Notes: generated by a model not told the origin, from the letters alone. Shown: positions 1 to 7,461, counted from the stretch's first letter. The stretch: DNA of 64,000 nt from Pseudomonas sp. TH31 (GCF_016650815.1 NZ_JAEKEZ010000029.1:620001-684000), one strand, 5' to 3'. A program made the numbers and translations.

Positions 1-573
1 CGGGCCGCTCAGGTGCACACCGGACGCGTCGAGCAGCAAGCCGACCGCGCCCAGTTGCAAGGTGATCGCCTGGGGCGTCATGGCCAGTCGGGCGGGGCCG
101 ATGCTCAGCTCCAGCGATTCGCGAGAACCGGAGAATGCCGCCGGGCCGTTCGTCCAGTGCAAGACATGGCTGGCGTCGTCGTAGCTGCTTTCCGTGCCGT
201 CCTGATAGAGGCGACGCGTCAGCGAAGCCTGTGTCGAGACCGGCGGAAATTGACCGCCGTTAAGGCCGAACAGCGCCACCGACTGGCCGCCGCCCTCGCC
301 GCCGCCATGGTTCAGCAGCAGGCATTGCTCGCCCACGGAAGGGATCCGCGACTCGCTCTGTGCCCCGGCGCTAGGGTTAAAAAAACGGATCGCCGGGGTC
401 AGCAATTCACCATGGCTGACCTTGCAGGTGTTGCTGGCTGCATCGACCTGTTGGCACACGCCGATGCGACAAAAGCTGTCGGCGCGCCGATACAGGTCTT
501 CAAGCTCGGTCTCCATCTGCGCCAGTCGTTCGATGATCGGGCCCAGTTGCATACGTAGCAGCGCGTCAAACAT
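1..573 (-). CDS. Phage baseplate assembly protein V (spike/gpV-like), partial
   Basis: An open minus-strand frame of 191 codons runs from ATG at 573 to the left edge with no stop, so the C terminus is missing. The N terminus (MFDALLRMQLGPIIERLAQMETE) is a helix like those of gpV / Mu gp45 baseplate proteins. It is followed by an OB-fold-like stretch with PSVGEQCLLL and a glycine-rich GGGEGGGQSVAL turn, typical of the phage_base_V family. In contractile tails this protein forms the base of the membrane-piercing spike. A GAGGG ribosome site precedes the ATG, and the gene starts 2 bp after the upstream tail gene, so both are in one operon. The plus-strand frame over it is an antisense shadow. 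Confidence 0.75.
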   Translation of the reverse strand, partial: MFDALLRMQLGPIIERLAQMETELEDLYRRADSFCRIGVCQQVDAASNTCKVSHGELLTPAIRFFNPSAGAQSESRIPSVGEQCLLLNHGGGEGGGQSVALFGLNGGQFPPVSTQASLTRRLYQDGTESSYDDASHVLHWTNGPAAFSGSRESLELSIGPARLAMTPQAITLQLGAVGLLLDASGVHLSGP

Positions 574-575
574 GG

Positions 576-1088
576 CTAGCCCTCGAGTGCGGTGTATTGA
601 TCCGGGTCGTCGATGTTCGACACTTCCCAGGTACGGGCGAATTTCGGGATCCCGGTCGGGTCCTCCAGCAGCAGCGGCCCGAGGTACAGCGTCTGGGTGA
701 ATGAAACGGTCCAGGCGTTGTATTGCCGTGTATTGCGGATGAACGTGGAGGCGATGCCATCAATGTCCATCGGCAGGTCACATTGATCACCCGGCAGCTT
801 CCAGCGGTTGTCGGTGACGAGGTTTTTCAAGTCACTGGCCAGGTCGCAAGTGACCAACCCCGCAGAGGGCAACACGGCTTGCAGCGACACGGTCAGGACA
901 TGGGCGATGCGTCCGCTATTGGCACGCTCGCCTGGCGCATCGTGTTCGATCGTAATCAGTACCTGGGGCGAATCGCCGGTGCTGTCGAAGTCTTGAGGAC
1001 TGCCGACCTTCACGCTGGGAATGGCGATGCGCAATGCTTCGGCAATAGCGGAAACAAGCTGCGAAGGTTTTTCGATGACAACGGGCAT
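576..1088 (-). CDS. Phage tail terminator-like / tail completion protein
   Basis: This 170-residue protein has a strong AGGAGG ribosome site 6 bp before its ATG and lies between the holin and the baseplate V gene. It has no signal peptide or membrane segment. Its size, its position before gpV and its opening (PVVIEKPSQLVSAIAEAL, then a mixed alpha/beta domain) fit the small phage proteins that close the tail tube or join it to the baseplate. I recognise the context more than the sequence. It may be deposited only as a hypothetical phage protein, so the exact role is inferred. Confidence 0.55.
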   Translation of the reverse strand: MPVVIEKPSQLVSAIAEALRIAIPSVKVGSPQDFDSTGDSPQVLITIEHDAPGERANSGRIAHVLTVSLQAVLPSAGLVTCDLASDLKNLVTDNRWKLPGDQCDLPMDIDGIASTFIRNTRQYNAWTVSFTQTLYLGPLLLEDPTGIPKFARTWEVSNIDDPDQYTALEG

Positions 1089-1111
1089 TAGTGACCTCCT
1101 GTGCCGCCGTT

Positions 1112-1453
1112 TTATTGTTGATCCGGACGCGGCGGGACGTCACAGACACCGATGCGCTTCGCAGCCCAGCGTTCGTAAAGCCCGATGGCCACATCCGCCC
1201 CAGCCATCGCCGTAAGGCAGCCAAACGCACACGCGGTCCAGATCGACACGCCAGCGGCGTACAGCAACATGATGGCGGAGACCCCGCAGATCACGCAGGC
1301 CCCGGAGCGCAATGCCAGGCGCCGCAACAGCGCCCAGCCTCGGGCGCCTTCCTTGTCGGCCCGCCACATTTCGCCGGATACCCCGCCCACCAGGGCGAGG
1401 ACGATGACCAGCCAGATCGGCATGTCCGCTAACGCTTGTTGCTCGTTTGTCAT
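1112..1453 (-). CDS. Tailocin holin
   Basis: This 113-residue membrane protein starts at ATG 1453, behind an AGGAGG ribosome site; a longer frame to 1528 has no such site. A first hydrophobic segment (about residues 12-28, PIWLVIVLALVGG) is followed by two more at about 50-68 and 70-90, and then a charged tail (YERWAAKRIG). That topology fits phage holins of the pyocin lysis cassette, which open the inner membrane so that endolysin can release particles. In related tailocins a holin is the first gene after the repressor, as here. The endolysin would lie beyond the left edge. Confidence 0.7.
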   Translation of the reverse strand: MTNEQQALADMPIWLVIVLALVGGVSGEMWRADKEGARGWALLRRLALRSGACVICGVSAIMLLYAAGVSIWTACAFGCLTAMAGADVAIGLYERWAAKRIGVCDVPPRPDQQ

Positions 1454-1526
1454 GTCACGCCTCCTGGGGGTGATTGATGAGTGGTATGTAGTGGATTCAA
1501 ACGTTGTCTCTTGAGGTAGGCATTCC

Positions 1527-1554
1527 AAAAAGCCCGGCGCTTGGCCGGGCTTTT
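1527..1554 (-). terminator. Intrinsic terminator upstream of the holin
   Basis: A GC-rich hairpin (AAAAAGCCCGGC / GCCGGGCTTTT) with A and T tracts on both sides could work on either strand. On the minus strand it sits 73 bp before the holin start. It therefore ends a transcript coming from the 1555-1976 spacer unless it is read through. Confidence 0.65.
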
Positions 1555-1835
1555 CAGTAATGCGGTCCTTTGCCTTCCTTTCGTCCTGTGTACAAAAAAG
1601 GAAGCTGACTTTTCGGCGCTACTGGCGCGGTACGAGCCCATTCAAATTGTTTTTCCGACCGCGGTCCCTGCCCGCCGGATAACTGCTTCTGGTGCTTTAC
1701 GCTGCACACCCGGTCAGTTGCCAACCCTCTGAACCGTTGAGGCCGGTTCATCGCTGCCTTTGTGGTGGAACTAAAGAGCTTCGTTTCGAGCCGCTTTGTT
1801 GAGCGGCTTGGGACAAAGAATATGCGTTGATGCAT
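1554..1835 (-). other. Unassigned small reading frame or ncRNA before a terminator
   Basis: A 93-codon minus-strand frame ends at a TGA that abuts the terminator at 1527-1554, as a real small gene or a non-coding transcript would. The predicted peptide is basic, has no recognised domain and has no clear ribosome site. An alternative overlapping frame (1450-1641) is equally unsupported. A hairpin (AGCCGCT / AGCGGCT) lies near 1788-1808. I cannot tell whether this is coding; it may be a regulatory RNA of the tailocin. Confidence 0.22.
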
Positions 1836-1925
1836 ATACAGTCAATGCATAAATGCATTTATTTATGCACTTGCAATGCACATCCGCATAAAAGCCCCGC
1901 AGGCATTGGCGCGGATGGTTTTATG
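1821..1925. promoter_or_regulatory. Operator-like cluster of ATGCAT/AAATGCAT motifs in the tailocin control region
   Basis: This AT-rich stretch holds TATGC-N6-GCATA (1821-1836), AATGCATAAATGCATTT including the perfect palindrome AAATGCATTT (1851-1860), a further TTATGCAC, and an inverted GCATAAAA/TTTTATGC pair (1887-1894 and 1918-1925). The same octamer (AAAYGCAT) is tandemly repeated in front of the repressor gene. The simplest reading is a repressor operator controlling minus-strand transcription into the tailocin genes. The assignment is inferred from shared motifs only. Confidence 0.45.
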
Positions 1926-1930
1926 CAGGC

Positions 1931-1960
1931 GAAAAAAAACCCGCCGAGGGGCGGGTTTTA
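1931..1960 (-). terminator. Rho-independent terminator of the repressor gene
   Basis: CCCGCC/GGCGGG hairpin with a four-base loop, followed on the minus strand by eight T. It lies 17 bp after the repressor stop codon, a classic strong intrinsic terminator. Confidence 0.85.
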
Positions 1961-1976
1961 GCGGACGGCGGTAAGG

Positions 1977-2711
1977 TTAGCGGGCGTACATGCCCCACCA
2001 GAAGACGTGACCGAGGATGACAATCTGCTCTTCCTGGATTTCCTGGAAGGTGTAGTCCTCATCCGGATGCTCATCGCGATTGAAGCTGCGCAGACGGATG
2101 CCGGTCGGCAGGCGATAAAGCTGTTTCACCCGCAACTGGCCGTTATGGTTGATGGCGTACAAGTCACCATCGACGATGTCGCCAATCGCGCATTTGCCGG
2201 CATTCACGCCGACGGTGGCGCCGTCGCGCAGGACCGGCAACATGCTGTTGCCGCGCACTGTCACGCATTTGGCCTGGTCGAACTGCACCCCGTTGTGACG
2301 CAGACTGCGCTTGCCGAAGCGCAAGCTGGAGCGCTCGCTTTCTTCGATGACGAATCTTCCTGATCCTGCAGCCAATTCAACCTCGCGAAGAAAGGGAACC
2401 GACACCTCGTCATCATCGACCGGGGTATCGTCGTCCCACAAGCTTATGTCCTTGAGTTCGGAATGTAGTTGATCGCGCGCGCCAGCGGCAGCCGGCGCGA
2501 CATCTGCGCGCCCGCGCAACTGATCGGTGCTCACGCAGAAGTACTCGGCAATCTTCGAGATGTGTTTATCCGAAGGATCGACGATCTTCCCGCTGAGGAT
2601 CCGCGAGAGTGTGGATTGAGGCACGCCGGTGCGACGGTGAAGCTCCGTGGGGGAGATCCCGTGCTGATCGAGCAGTGCTCTTAAGACGGTAGATACGTTG
2701 CGTTTTTGCAT
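1977..2711 (-). CDS. prtR: CI/LexA-type (PrtR-like) transcriptional repressor of the tailocin
   Basis: Residues about 4-65 form an XRE helix-turn-helix (SPTELHRRTGVPQSTLSRIL). The C-terminal half is a peptidase S24 domain with the catalytic serine in VRGNSM (about 156) and the lysine in LRVKQL (about 196). An Ala-Gly bond in ELAAGSG (about 115) fits the RecA-stimulated self-cleavage site. The family holds phage or pyocin genes off until DNA damage. I chose ATG 2711 (244 aa) because the in-frame ATG at 2753 lies inside the operator repeats; both starts lack a strong ribosome site. It sits at the mutS end of the cluster. The symbol follows the P. aeruginosa analogue and is a functional label. 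Confidence 0.8.
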   Translation of the reverse strand: MQKRNVSTVLRALLDQHGISPTELHRRTGVPQSTLSRILSGKIVDPSDKHISKIAEYFCVSTDQLRGRADVAPAAAGARDQLHSELKDISLWDDDTPVDDDEVSVPFLREVELAAGSGRFVIEESERSSLRFGKRSLRHNGVQFDQAKCVTVRGNSMLPVLRDGATVGVNAGKCAIGDIVDGDLYAINHNGQLRVKQLYRLPTGIRLRSFNRDEHPDEDYTFQEIQEEQIVILGHVFWWGMYAR

Positions 2712-2745
2712 AACGCGAATAGTGCTTGATCTTTTTTCTGGAAGC

Positions 2746-2779
2746 AAATGCATAAACGCATAAAACGCATGAAACGCGA
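2746..2779. promoter_or_regulatory. Tandem octamer operator upstream of the repressor
   Basis: Four copies of an AAAYGCAT-like octamer follow each other: AAATGCAT at 2746, AAACGCAT at 2754, AAACGCAT at 2763 and AAACGCGA at 2772. The spacing is 8-9 bp, close to one helical turn. They lie just before the repressor start and resemble motifs at 1821-1860, so autoregulation by the repressor is likely. Confidence 0.5.
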
Positions 2780-2919
2780 ATAAAAAGCAGACATGTGCCG
2801 CAAGCCTTTGATGCCTGCGTCCGGCGGACCGCTCATGTTAACCTTGCGCCCATCGCGGAAAAGCCGGGCCGATGCCCCTCCTTTGCCCTACACCTTTCAA
2901 CGAGTTTTCCTGATTTCCA

Positions 2920-5499
2920 ATGAATAAAGCTATCTCCGATCTGTCCTCGCACACGCCGATGATGCAGCAATACTGGCGCCTGAAGAACCAGCACCCTGAC
3001 CAGCTGATGTTCTACCGCATGGGTGACTTCTACGAGATCTTCTATGAAGACGCGAAGAAGGCCGCCAAGTTGCTGGACATCACGCTGACCGCCCGCGGGC
3101 AGTCGGCTGGTCAGGCGATTCCGATGTGTGGGATTCCTTACCACGCAGCCGAAGGTTACCTGGCCAAACTGGTCAAGCTCGGCGAGTCGGTGGTGATCTG
3201 TGAGCAGGTCGGCGACCCGGCCACCAGCAAGGGACCAGTGGATCGTCAGGTGGTGCGGATCATCACGCCGGGTACTGTCAGCGATGAAGCGCTGCTGGAT
3301 GAGCGTCGGGACAACTTGATCGCGGCGGTGCTGGGTGACGAGCGTCTGTTCGGTCTGGCGGTGCTGGACATCACCAGCGGCAACTTCAGCGTGCTGGAAA
3401 TCAAAGGCTGGGAAAACCTGCTGGCGGAACTGGAGCGGGTCAACCCGGTAGAGCTGATGATCCCGGATGACTGGCCAAAGGATCTGCCGGCGGAAAAACG
3501 CCGTGGGGTTCGTCGTCGTGCGCCGTGGGATTTCGAGCGTGATACGGCGCTCAAAAGTCTCTGCCAGCAGTTTTCCACCCAGGACCTTAAAGGCTTCGGC
3601 TGCGAGAACCTGACCCTGGCCATCGGCGCCGCCGGCTGCCTGCTCAGCTACGCCAAGGAAACCCAGCGCACCGCCCTGCCGCACTTGCGCAGCCTGCGTC
3701 ATGAACGTCTGGACGACACCGTGGTGCTGGACGGCGCGAGCCGTCGCAACCTGGAACTCGACACCAACCTGGCCGGCGGTCGCGAAAACACCCTGCAATC
3801 GGTGGTTGATCGCTGCCAGACCGCCATGGGCAGCCGTTTGCTGACCCGTTGGTTGAACCGTCCACTGCGGGACTTGACCGTGTTGCTCGCGCGTCAGACT
3901 TCGATCACCTGCCTGCTCGACGGCTACCGCTTCGAGAAGCTGCAACCACAGCTCAAGGAAATCGGCGACATCGAGCGGATTCTGGCGCGGATCGGTCTGC
4001 GCAATGCCCGTCCTCGTGACTTGGCGCGTCTGCGCGACGCCCTCGGTGCACTACCCGAGCTGCAAGTGGCGATGACCGAGCTGGAAGCCCCGCACATCAT
4101 TCAACTGGCGGCGACCACCAGCACCTACCCGGAACTGGCGGCGTTGCTGGAAAAAGCCATTGTTGACAACCCGCCGGCCGTCATCCGTGACGGCGGCGTG
4201 TTGAAAACCGGTTACGACGCCGAGCTGGACGACCTGCAATCGCTCAGCGAAAACGCCGGGCAGTTCCTGATCGACCTCGAAGCCCGCGAGAAGGCCCGCA
4301 CGGGCCTGTCGCACCTGAAAGTCGGCTACAACCGTATTCACGGTTACTTCATCGAGTTGCCAAGCAAGCAGGCCGAGTCCGCGCCGGCAGACTATATCCG
4401 TCGCCAGACGCTCAAAGGCGCCGAGCGTTTCATCACACCGGAGCTGAAGGCGTTCGAAGACAAGGCATTGTCGGCCAAGAGCCGCGCGCTGGCCCGCGAG
4501 AAGATGCTCTATGAAGCGCTGCTCGAAGACCTCATTTCGCAACTGCCGCCGTTGCAGGACACCGCCGCCGCACTGGCCGAGCTGGACGTGTTGAGCAACC
4601 TCGCCGAACGTGCGCTGAACCTCGACCTGAACTGCCCGCGCTTCGTCAGCGAGCCTTGCATGCGTATCAGTCAGGGTCGTCACCCGGTGGTCGAGCAAGT
4701 GCTGAGCACGCCGTTCGTGGCCAACGACCTGAGCCTTGATGACAACACCCGCATGCTGGTGATCACTGGTCCGAACATGGGCGGTAAATCCACCTACATG
4801 CGCCAGACCGCGTTGATCGTATTGCTGGCGCACATCGGCAGCTTCGTGCCGGCGGCCAGTTGTGAATTGTCCCTGGTGGACCGGATCTTTACCCGGATAG
4901 GTTCCAGTGATGACTTGGCCGGTGGCCGTTCGACCTTCATGGTCGAGATGAGTGAAACCGCGAATATCCTGCACAACGCCACCGAACGCAGCCTGGTGCT
5001 GATGGACGAAGTCGGACGCGGCACCAGCACGTTCGATGGTTTGTCCCTGGCATGGGCCGCCGCCGAGCGTCTGGCGTATCTACGCGCCTACACGCTGTTC
5101 GCCACCCACTACTTCGAATTGACCGTACTGCCGGAAGCCCAGCCGCTGGTGGCCAACGTGCACCTCAACGCGACCGAGCACAACGAACGCATCGTGTTCC
5201 TGCACCACGTACTGCCTGGCCCGGCCAGCCAGAGCTACGGCCTGGCGGTTGCGCAACTGGCCGGTGTACCGAGTGAAGTGATCGTGCGTGCCCGCGAGCA
5301 CCTGGGCCGACTGGAAGCCACTGCCCTGCCGCACGAAGTGCCCAAGGCAGTCAAAGGCAAGCCGGCCGCACCGCAGCAGAGCGACATGTTCGCCAGCCTG
5401 CCGCATCCGGTGCTCGATGAACTGGCTAAACTGGATCTGGACGATATGAGCCCGCGACGCGCGCTGGAAATGCTCTATACACTAAAGACACGGATCTAA
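2920..5499 (+). CDS. mutS: DNA mismatch repair protein MutS
   Basis: This 859-residue protein recognises mismatches and recruits MutL. The mismatch-reading Phe-X-Glu lies in GDFYEIF (F37, E39). The ATPase has a Walker A GPNMGGKST at 617-625 and a Walker B with signature LMDEVGRGTST near 694-704. The C-terminal helix pair used for tetramer formation is present, and the QSDMFASL sequence near residue 820 fits a beta-clamp-binding motif. Length and motif order match the family, so the gene is intact. It stands alone between the tailocin repressor (divergent) and fdxA. MutS loss gives a mutator phenotype, but nothing here suggests loss. Confidence 0.98.
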   Translation: MNKAISDLSSHTPMMQQYWRLKNQHPDQLMFYRMGDFYEIFYEDAKKAAKLLDITLTARGQSAGQAIPMCGIPYHAAEGYLAKLVKLGESVVICEQVGDPATSKGPVDRQVVRIITPGTVSDEALLDERRDNLIAAVLGDERLFGLAVLDITSGNFSVLEIKGWENLLAELERVNPVELMIPDDWPKDLPAEKRRGVRRRAPWDFERDTALKSLCQQFSTQDLKGFGCENLTLAIGAAGCLLSYAKETQRTALPHLRSLRHERLDDTVVLDGASRRNLELDTNLAGGRENTLQSVVDRCQTAMGSRLLTRWLNRPLRDLTVLLARQTSITCLLDGYRFEKLQPQLKEIGDIERILARIGLRNARPRDLARLRDALGALPELQVAMTELEAPHIIQLAATTSTYPELAALLEKAIVDNPPAVIRDGGVLKTGYDAELDDLQSLSENAGQFLIDLEAREKARTGLSHLKVGYNRIHGYFIELPSKQAESAPADYIRRQTLKGAERFITPELKAFEDKALSAKSRALAREKMLYEALLEDLISQLPPLQDTAAALAELDVLSNLAERALNLDLNCPRFVSEPCMRISQGRHPVVEQVLSTPFVANDLSLDDNTRMLVITGPNMGGKSTYMRQTALIVLLAHIGSFVPAASCELSLVDRIFTRIGSSDDLAGGRSTFMVEMSETANILHNATERSLVLMDEVGRGTSTFDGLSLAWAAAERLAYLRAYTLFATHYFELTVLPEAQPLVANVHLNATEHNERIVFLHHVLPGPASQSYGLAVAQLAGVPSEVIVRAREHLGRLEATALPHEVPKAVKGKPAAPQQSDMFASLPHPVLDELAKLDLDDMSPRRALEMLYTLKTRI

Positions 5500-5531
5500 C
5501 GCACTTGCGTGCAAGCTGTTAGAATCTCGCG

Positions 5532-5560
5532 CGGTTTGGGATGCTGCTGGCTAATAGCCT
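5532..5560 (+). promoter_or_regulatory. Possible fdxA promoter region
   Basis: A TGTTAGAATC sequence (about 5517-5526), like a sigma70 -10 box with an upstream TTGCG, lies about 115 bp before fdxA, just after the mutS stop. A similar TGTTAGAATCGCG occurs before map. Box spacing is not ideal, and the extent given is approximate. Confidence 0.25.
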
Positions 5561-5641
5561 GGCCAGCAGACTATCGCTCCCGAACCTGGCGACCCCAACG
5601 TGAAGGGGCTCCGCTGCCGCCGCCTGAGGAGAAAATTAGAA

Positions 5642-5965
5642 ATGACCTTCGTCGTCACCGACAACTGCATCAAGTGCAAGTACACCGACTGCGTAGAAGT
5701 CTGTCCGGTGGACTGCTTTTACGAAGGCCCGAACTTCCTGGTGATTCACCCGGATGAGTGCATCGACTGCGCACTGTGCGAACCAGAATGCCCGGCCGTG
5801 GCCATCTTCTCCGAGGATGAAGTCCCGGAAGAGATGCAGGAATTCATTCAACTGAACGTTGATCTGGCCGAAATCTGGCCGAACATCACCGAGAAGAAAG
5901 AATCGATGCCTGATGCCGAAGAGTGGGATGGCGTCAAAGGCAAGATCAAAGACCTCGAACGCTGA
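5642..5965 (+). CDS. fdxA: Seven-iron ferredoxin FdxA
   Basis: 107-residue ferredoxin carrying one [3Fe-4S] and one [4Fe-4S] cluster. Cysteines at 9, 12, 17, 21, 40, 43, 46 and 50 (CIKCKYTDC...CP and CIDCALCEPEC) are the expected ligand pattern. The C-terminal half is the long acidic extension of Azotobacter-type FdI proteins. The start is ATG 5642, after a GAGGAGAAAATT ribosome region; the longer frame from 5600 is not needed. It is a cytoplasmic electron carrier whose partner is not evident here. fdxA beside rsmZ and rpoS is the conserved Pseudomonas order. Confidence 0.95.
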   Translation: MTFVVTDNCIKCKYTDCVEVCPVDCFYEGPNFLVIHPDECIDCALCEPECPAVAIFSEDEVPEEMQEFIQLNVDLAEIWPNITEKKESMPDAEEWDGVKGKIKDLER

Positions 5966-5981
5966 TTACCCCGCGTTCTTG

Positions 5982-6008
5982 AAAAAGGCCCCTTGCGGGC
6001 CTTTTTTT
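5982..6008 (+). terminator. fdxA terminator
   Basis: AAAAAGGCCC/GGGCCTTTTT hairpin followed by a T-rich tract, 16 bp after the fdxA stop. It faces the rsmZ terminator about 30 bp further on. Confidence 0.9.
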
Positions 6009-6037
6009 GTTTTTTACGATCTTTATTTTTTCAAGGC

Positions 6038-6168
6038 AAAAAAAGGGGCGGTTTGACCCGCCCACATTTTTTCCCTATTCCCTGTATTCCTTTTCATCGT
6101 CCTGATGAACCGCGTCCTGCGATGTCCTTTCCCCTCTTCTTGAAGGGTGTGTCGATCCGTCGACACAC
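6038..6168 (-). ncRNA. rsmZ: RsmZ small regulatory RNA
   Basis: About 130 nt on the minus strand between rpoS and fdxA, the known rsmZ locus in Pseudomonas. The 5' end forms a 10-bp hairpin (GGGTGTGTCG/CGACACACCC) with GGA in its loop. Further unpaired GGA motifs follow (AAGGAC, CAGGAC twice, AAGGAA, AGGGAA), and the RNA ends in a GGGCGG/CCGCCC terminator with a T run at 6038-6044. RsmZ sequesters RsmA/RsmE proteins through the GGA loops and so relieves translational repression of secondary-metabolism and biofilm genes. The short minus-strand reading frame over it is not a gene. The ends are inferred from structure. Confidence 0.93.
6046..6063 (-). terminator. rsmZ terminator
   Basis: GGGCGG-N6-CCGCCC hairpin followed on the minus strand by seven T; it is the 3' end of the small RNA. 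Confidence 0.9.
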
Positions 6169-6173
6169 CCCAG

Positions 6174-6179
6174 ATACTA
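6174..6179 (-). promoter_or_regulatory. rsmZ -10 box
   Basis: TAGTAT on the minus strand, six to seven bases before the inferred 5' end of the RNA. No good -35 box is seen, as expected for an activator-dependent promoter. Confidence 0.55.
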
Positions 6180-6185
6180 GAGAAT

Positions 6186-6337
6186 TCCCCGGCAAGAGCA
6201 ATCGGCTCCTGACGCTGAAACTCACTGTCACATGCCATTAATAAATTTAAATACCTATACAAATCAGCTATTTAAATTAATCTCACAATTCAAATAGACG
6301 ACTACCAACCTGTAAAAATAGCGAACACTTACGAAAG
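6186..6337. promoter_or_regulatory. AT-rich spacer between rsmZ promoter and GacA site
   Basis: About 150 bp with no gene. The part at 6236-6298 is strikingly AT-rich (ATTAATAAATTTAAATA and similar). Upstream AT-rich DNA at rsmZ is a target of MvaT/MvaU-type H-NS proteins in P. aeruginosa. A similar role here is inferred from composition. Confidence 0.45.
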
Positions 6338-6355
6338 AGTAAGCCAAGTCTTACA
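6338..6355 (-). promoter_or_regulatory. GacA upstream activating sequence of rsmZ
   Basis: On the minus strand TGTAAG-ACTTGG-CTTACT matches the GacA consensus TGTAAGN6CTTACA at all but the last base. Its centre is about 178 bp upstream of the inferred rsmZ start, the unusual distance known for this gene. It links the locus to the GacS/GacA two-component system. Confidence 0.88.
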
Positions 6356-6404
6356 GCGTGAGACTACAAACCTGAGTTGGTGTCCCGCACTTCTCCCAGG
6401 CAAC

Positions 6405-6434
6405 AAAAAGCCCCGAACCAGTCGGGGCTTTTTG
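6405..6434 (-). terminator. rpoS terminator
   Basis: AAAAAGCCCCGA/TCGGGGCTTTTT hairpin 20 bp after the rpoS stop, with a T tract on the minus strand. Confidence 0.9.
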
Positions 6435-6453
6435 GTGCCATTGAGTGAGGGCT

Positions 6454-7461
6454 TTATTGAAACAGCGACTCGCTCGACAGGCCGTTCTTCTCGAGAATCT
6501 CCCGAAGGCGTTTGAGCCCTTCAACCTGGATTTGCCTGACCCGCTCCCGGGTCAGGCCGATTTCCAGGCCTACATCTTCAAGCGTGCTGCTCTCGTGACC
6601 GCGCAGGCCGAAGCGGCGAATCACCACCTCACGCTGCTTGTCGGTCAGCTCCGAGAGCCACTGATCGATGCTCTGGGACAGGTCATCGTCCTGCAACAGT
6701 TCGCATGGATCGGTTGGACGATCGTCGGTAAGGGTGTCCAGCAGGGTTTTATCCGAATCCGGACCCAGCGAGACGTCGACCGAAGAAACCCGTTCGTTCA
6801 GGCCCAGCATGCGCTTGACCTCGCCCACCGGTTTTTCCAGCAGGTTGGCGATTTCTTCGGGTGAAGGTTCGTGATCGAGTTTTTGCGTCAGCTCCCGTGC
6901 AGCCCGCAGGTACACGTTGAGCTCTTTGACCACATGGATCGGCAACCGGATGGTCCGGGTCTGATTCATGATCGCGCGCTCGATGGTCTGACGAATCCAC
7001 CAGGTTGCGTAGGTCGAAAAGCGGAAGCCGCGCTCAGGGTCGAACTTTTCCACTGCCCGGATCAGCCCGAGGTTGCCCTCTTCGATCAGGTCCAGCAGCG
7101 ACAAGCCACGATTGACGTAACGTCGGGCGATTTTCACCACCAGCCGCAGGTTGCTTTCAATCATGCGTTTGCGCCCGGCCGGATCGCCACTTTGCGACAG
7201 GCGCGCAAAATGAACTTCTTCTTCCGGAGAGAGCAGCGGGGAAAAGCCGATTTCATTGAGATACAGCTGCGTGGCATCAAGTGCCCGCGTGTAGTCGATG
7301 TACTTGTGTTGCTTTAGCGAAGCGGAGTGTTTGGATTTGGCGCGAACGGAAGGTGGAGCAGCCCCTTCATCATTCGACATCGAATCCGTAGCGATGCCGG
7401 TCTCCATAAGGAGAACCTCATCGTCGATGTCAAACTCCGGCACTTCTTTACTGAGAGCCAT
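6454..7461 (-). CDS. rpoS: Stationary-phase sigma factor RpoS (sigma-38)
   Basis: 335 residues. Region 1.2 (DATQLYLNEIGFSPLLSPEEE), the core-binding and -10 recognition region 2 (NLRLVVKIARRYVNRG, then FSTYATWWIRQTIERAI), region 3 and the region 4 helix-turn-helix (TLEDVGLEIGLTRERVRQIQ) are all present. It directs transcription of general stress and stationary-phase genes. It lies 105 bp after nlpD; in Pseudomonas and Enterobacteria an rpoS promoter lies inside nlpD. In P. fluorescens, Gac/Rsm and RpoS regulate each other, and here rsmZ lies immediately downstream. Confidence 0.98.
   Translation of the reverse strand: MALSKEVPEFDIDDEVLLMETGIATDSMSNDEGAAPPSVRAKSKHSASLKQHKYIDYTRALDATQLYLNEIGFSPLLSPEEEVHFARLSQSGDPAGRKRMIESNLRLVVKIARRYVNRGLSLLDLIEEGNLGLIRAVEKFDPERGFRFSTYATWWIRQTIERAIMNQTRTIRLPIHVVKELNVYLRAARELTQKLDHEPSPEEIANLLEKPVGEVKRMLGLNERVSSVDVSLGPDSDKTLLDTLTDDRPTDPCELLQDDDLSQSIDQWLSELTDKQREVVIRRFGLRGHESSTLEDVGLEIGLTRERVRQIQVEGLKRLREILEKNGLSSESLFQ

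Larger units (their letters stand above)
1..2753 (-). mobile_element. Tailocin (R-pyocin-like) cluster, mutS-side end
   Basis: Phage baseplate, tail and holin genes plus a CI/LexA-type repressor lie on the minus strand directly next to mutS. In the P. fluorescens group the mutS-cinA interval is the known home of defective-prophage tailocins, so the cluster presumably continues past the left edge towards lysis genes and cinA-recA. No integrase, capsid or att site is visible here, which fits a domesticated tail particle. Only the regulatory end and the first structural genes are present, so a complete prophage cannot be excluded. Confidence 0.8.

Noticed and set aside
1..2753. Complete prophage or integrative element with att sites
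   Set aside because: No integrase, direct repeat or tRNA boundary is visible; the locus is a known tailocin site.
6023..6262. 79-codon minus-strand frame between rpoS and fdxA
   Set aside because: It lies over rsmZ, whose structure and GacA site explain the sequence.
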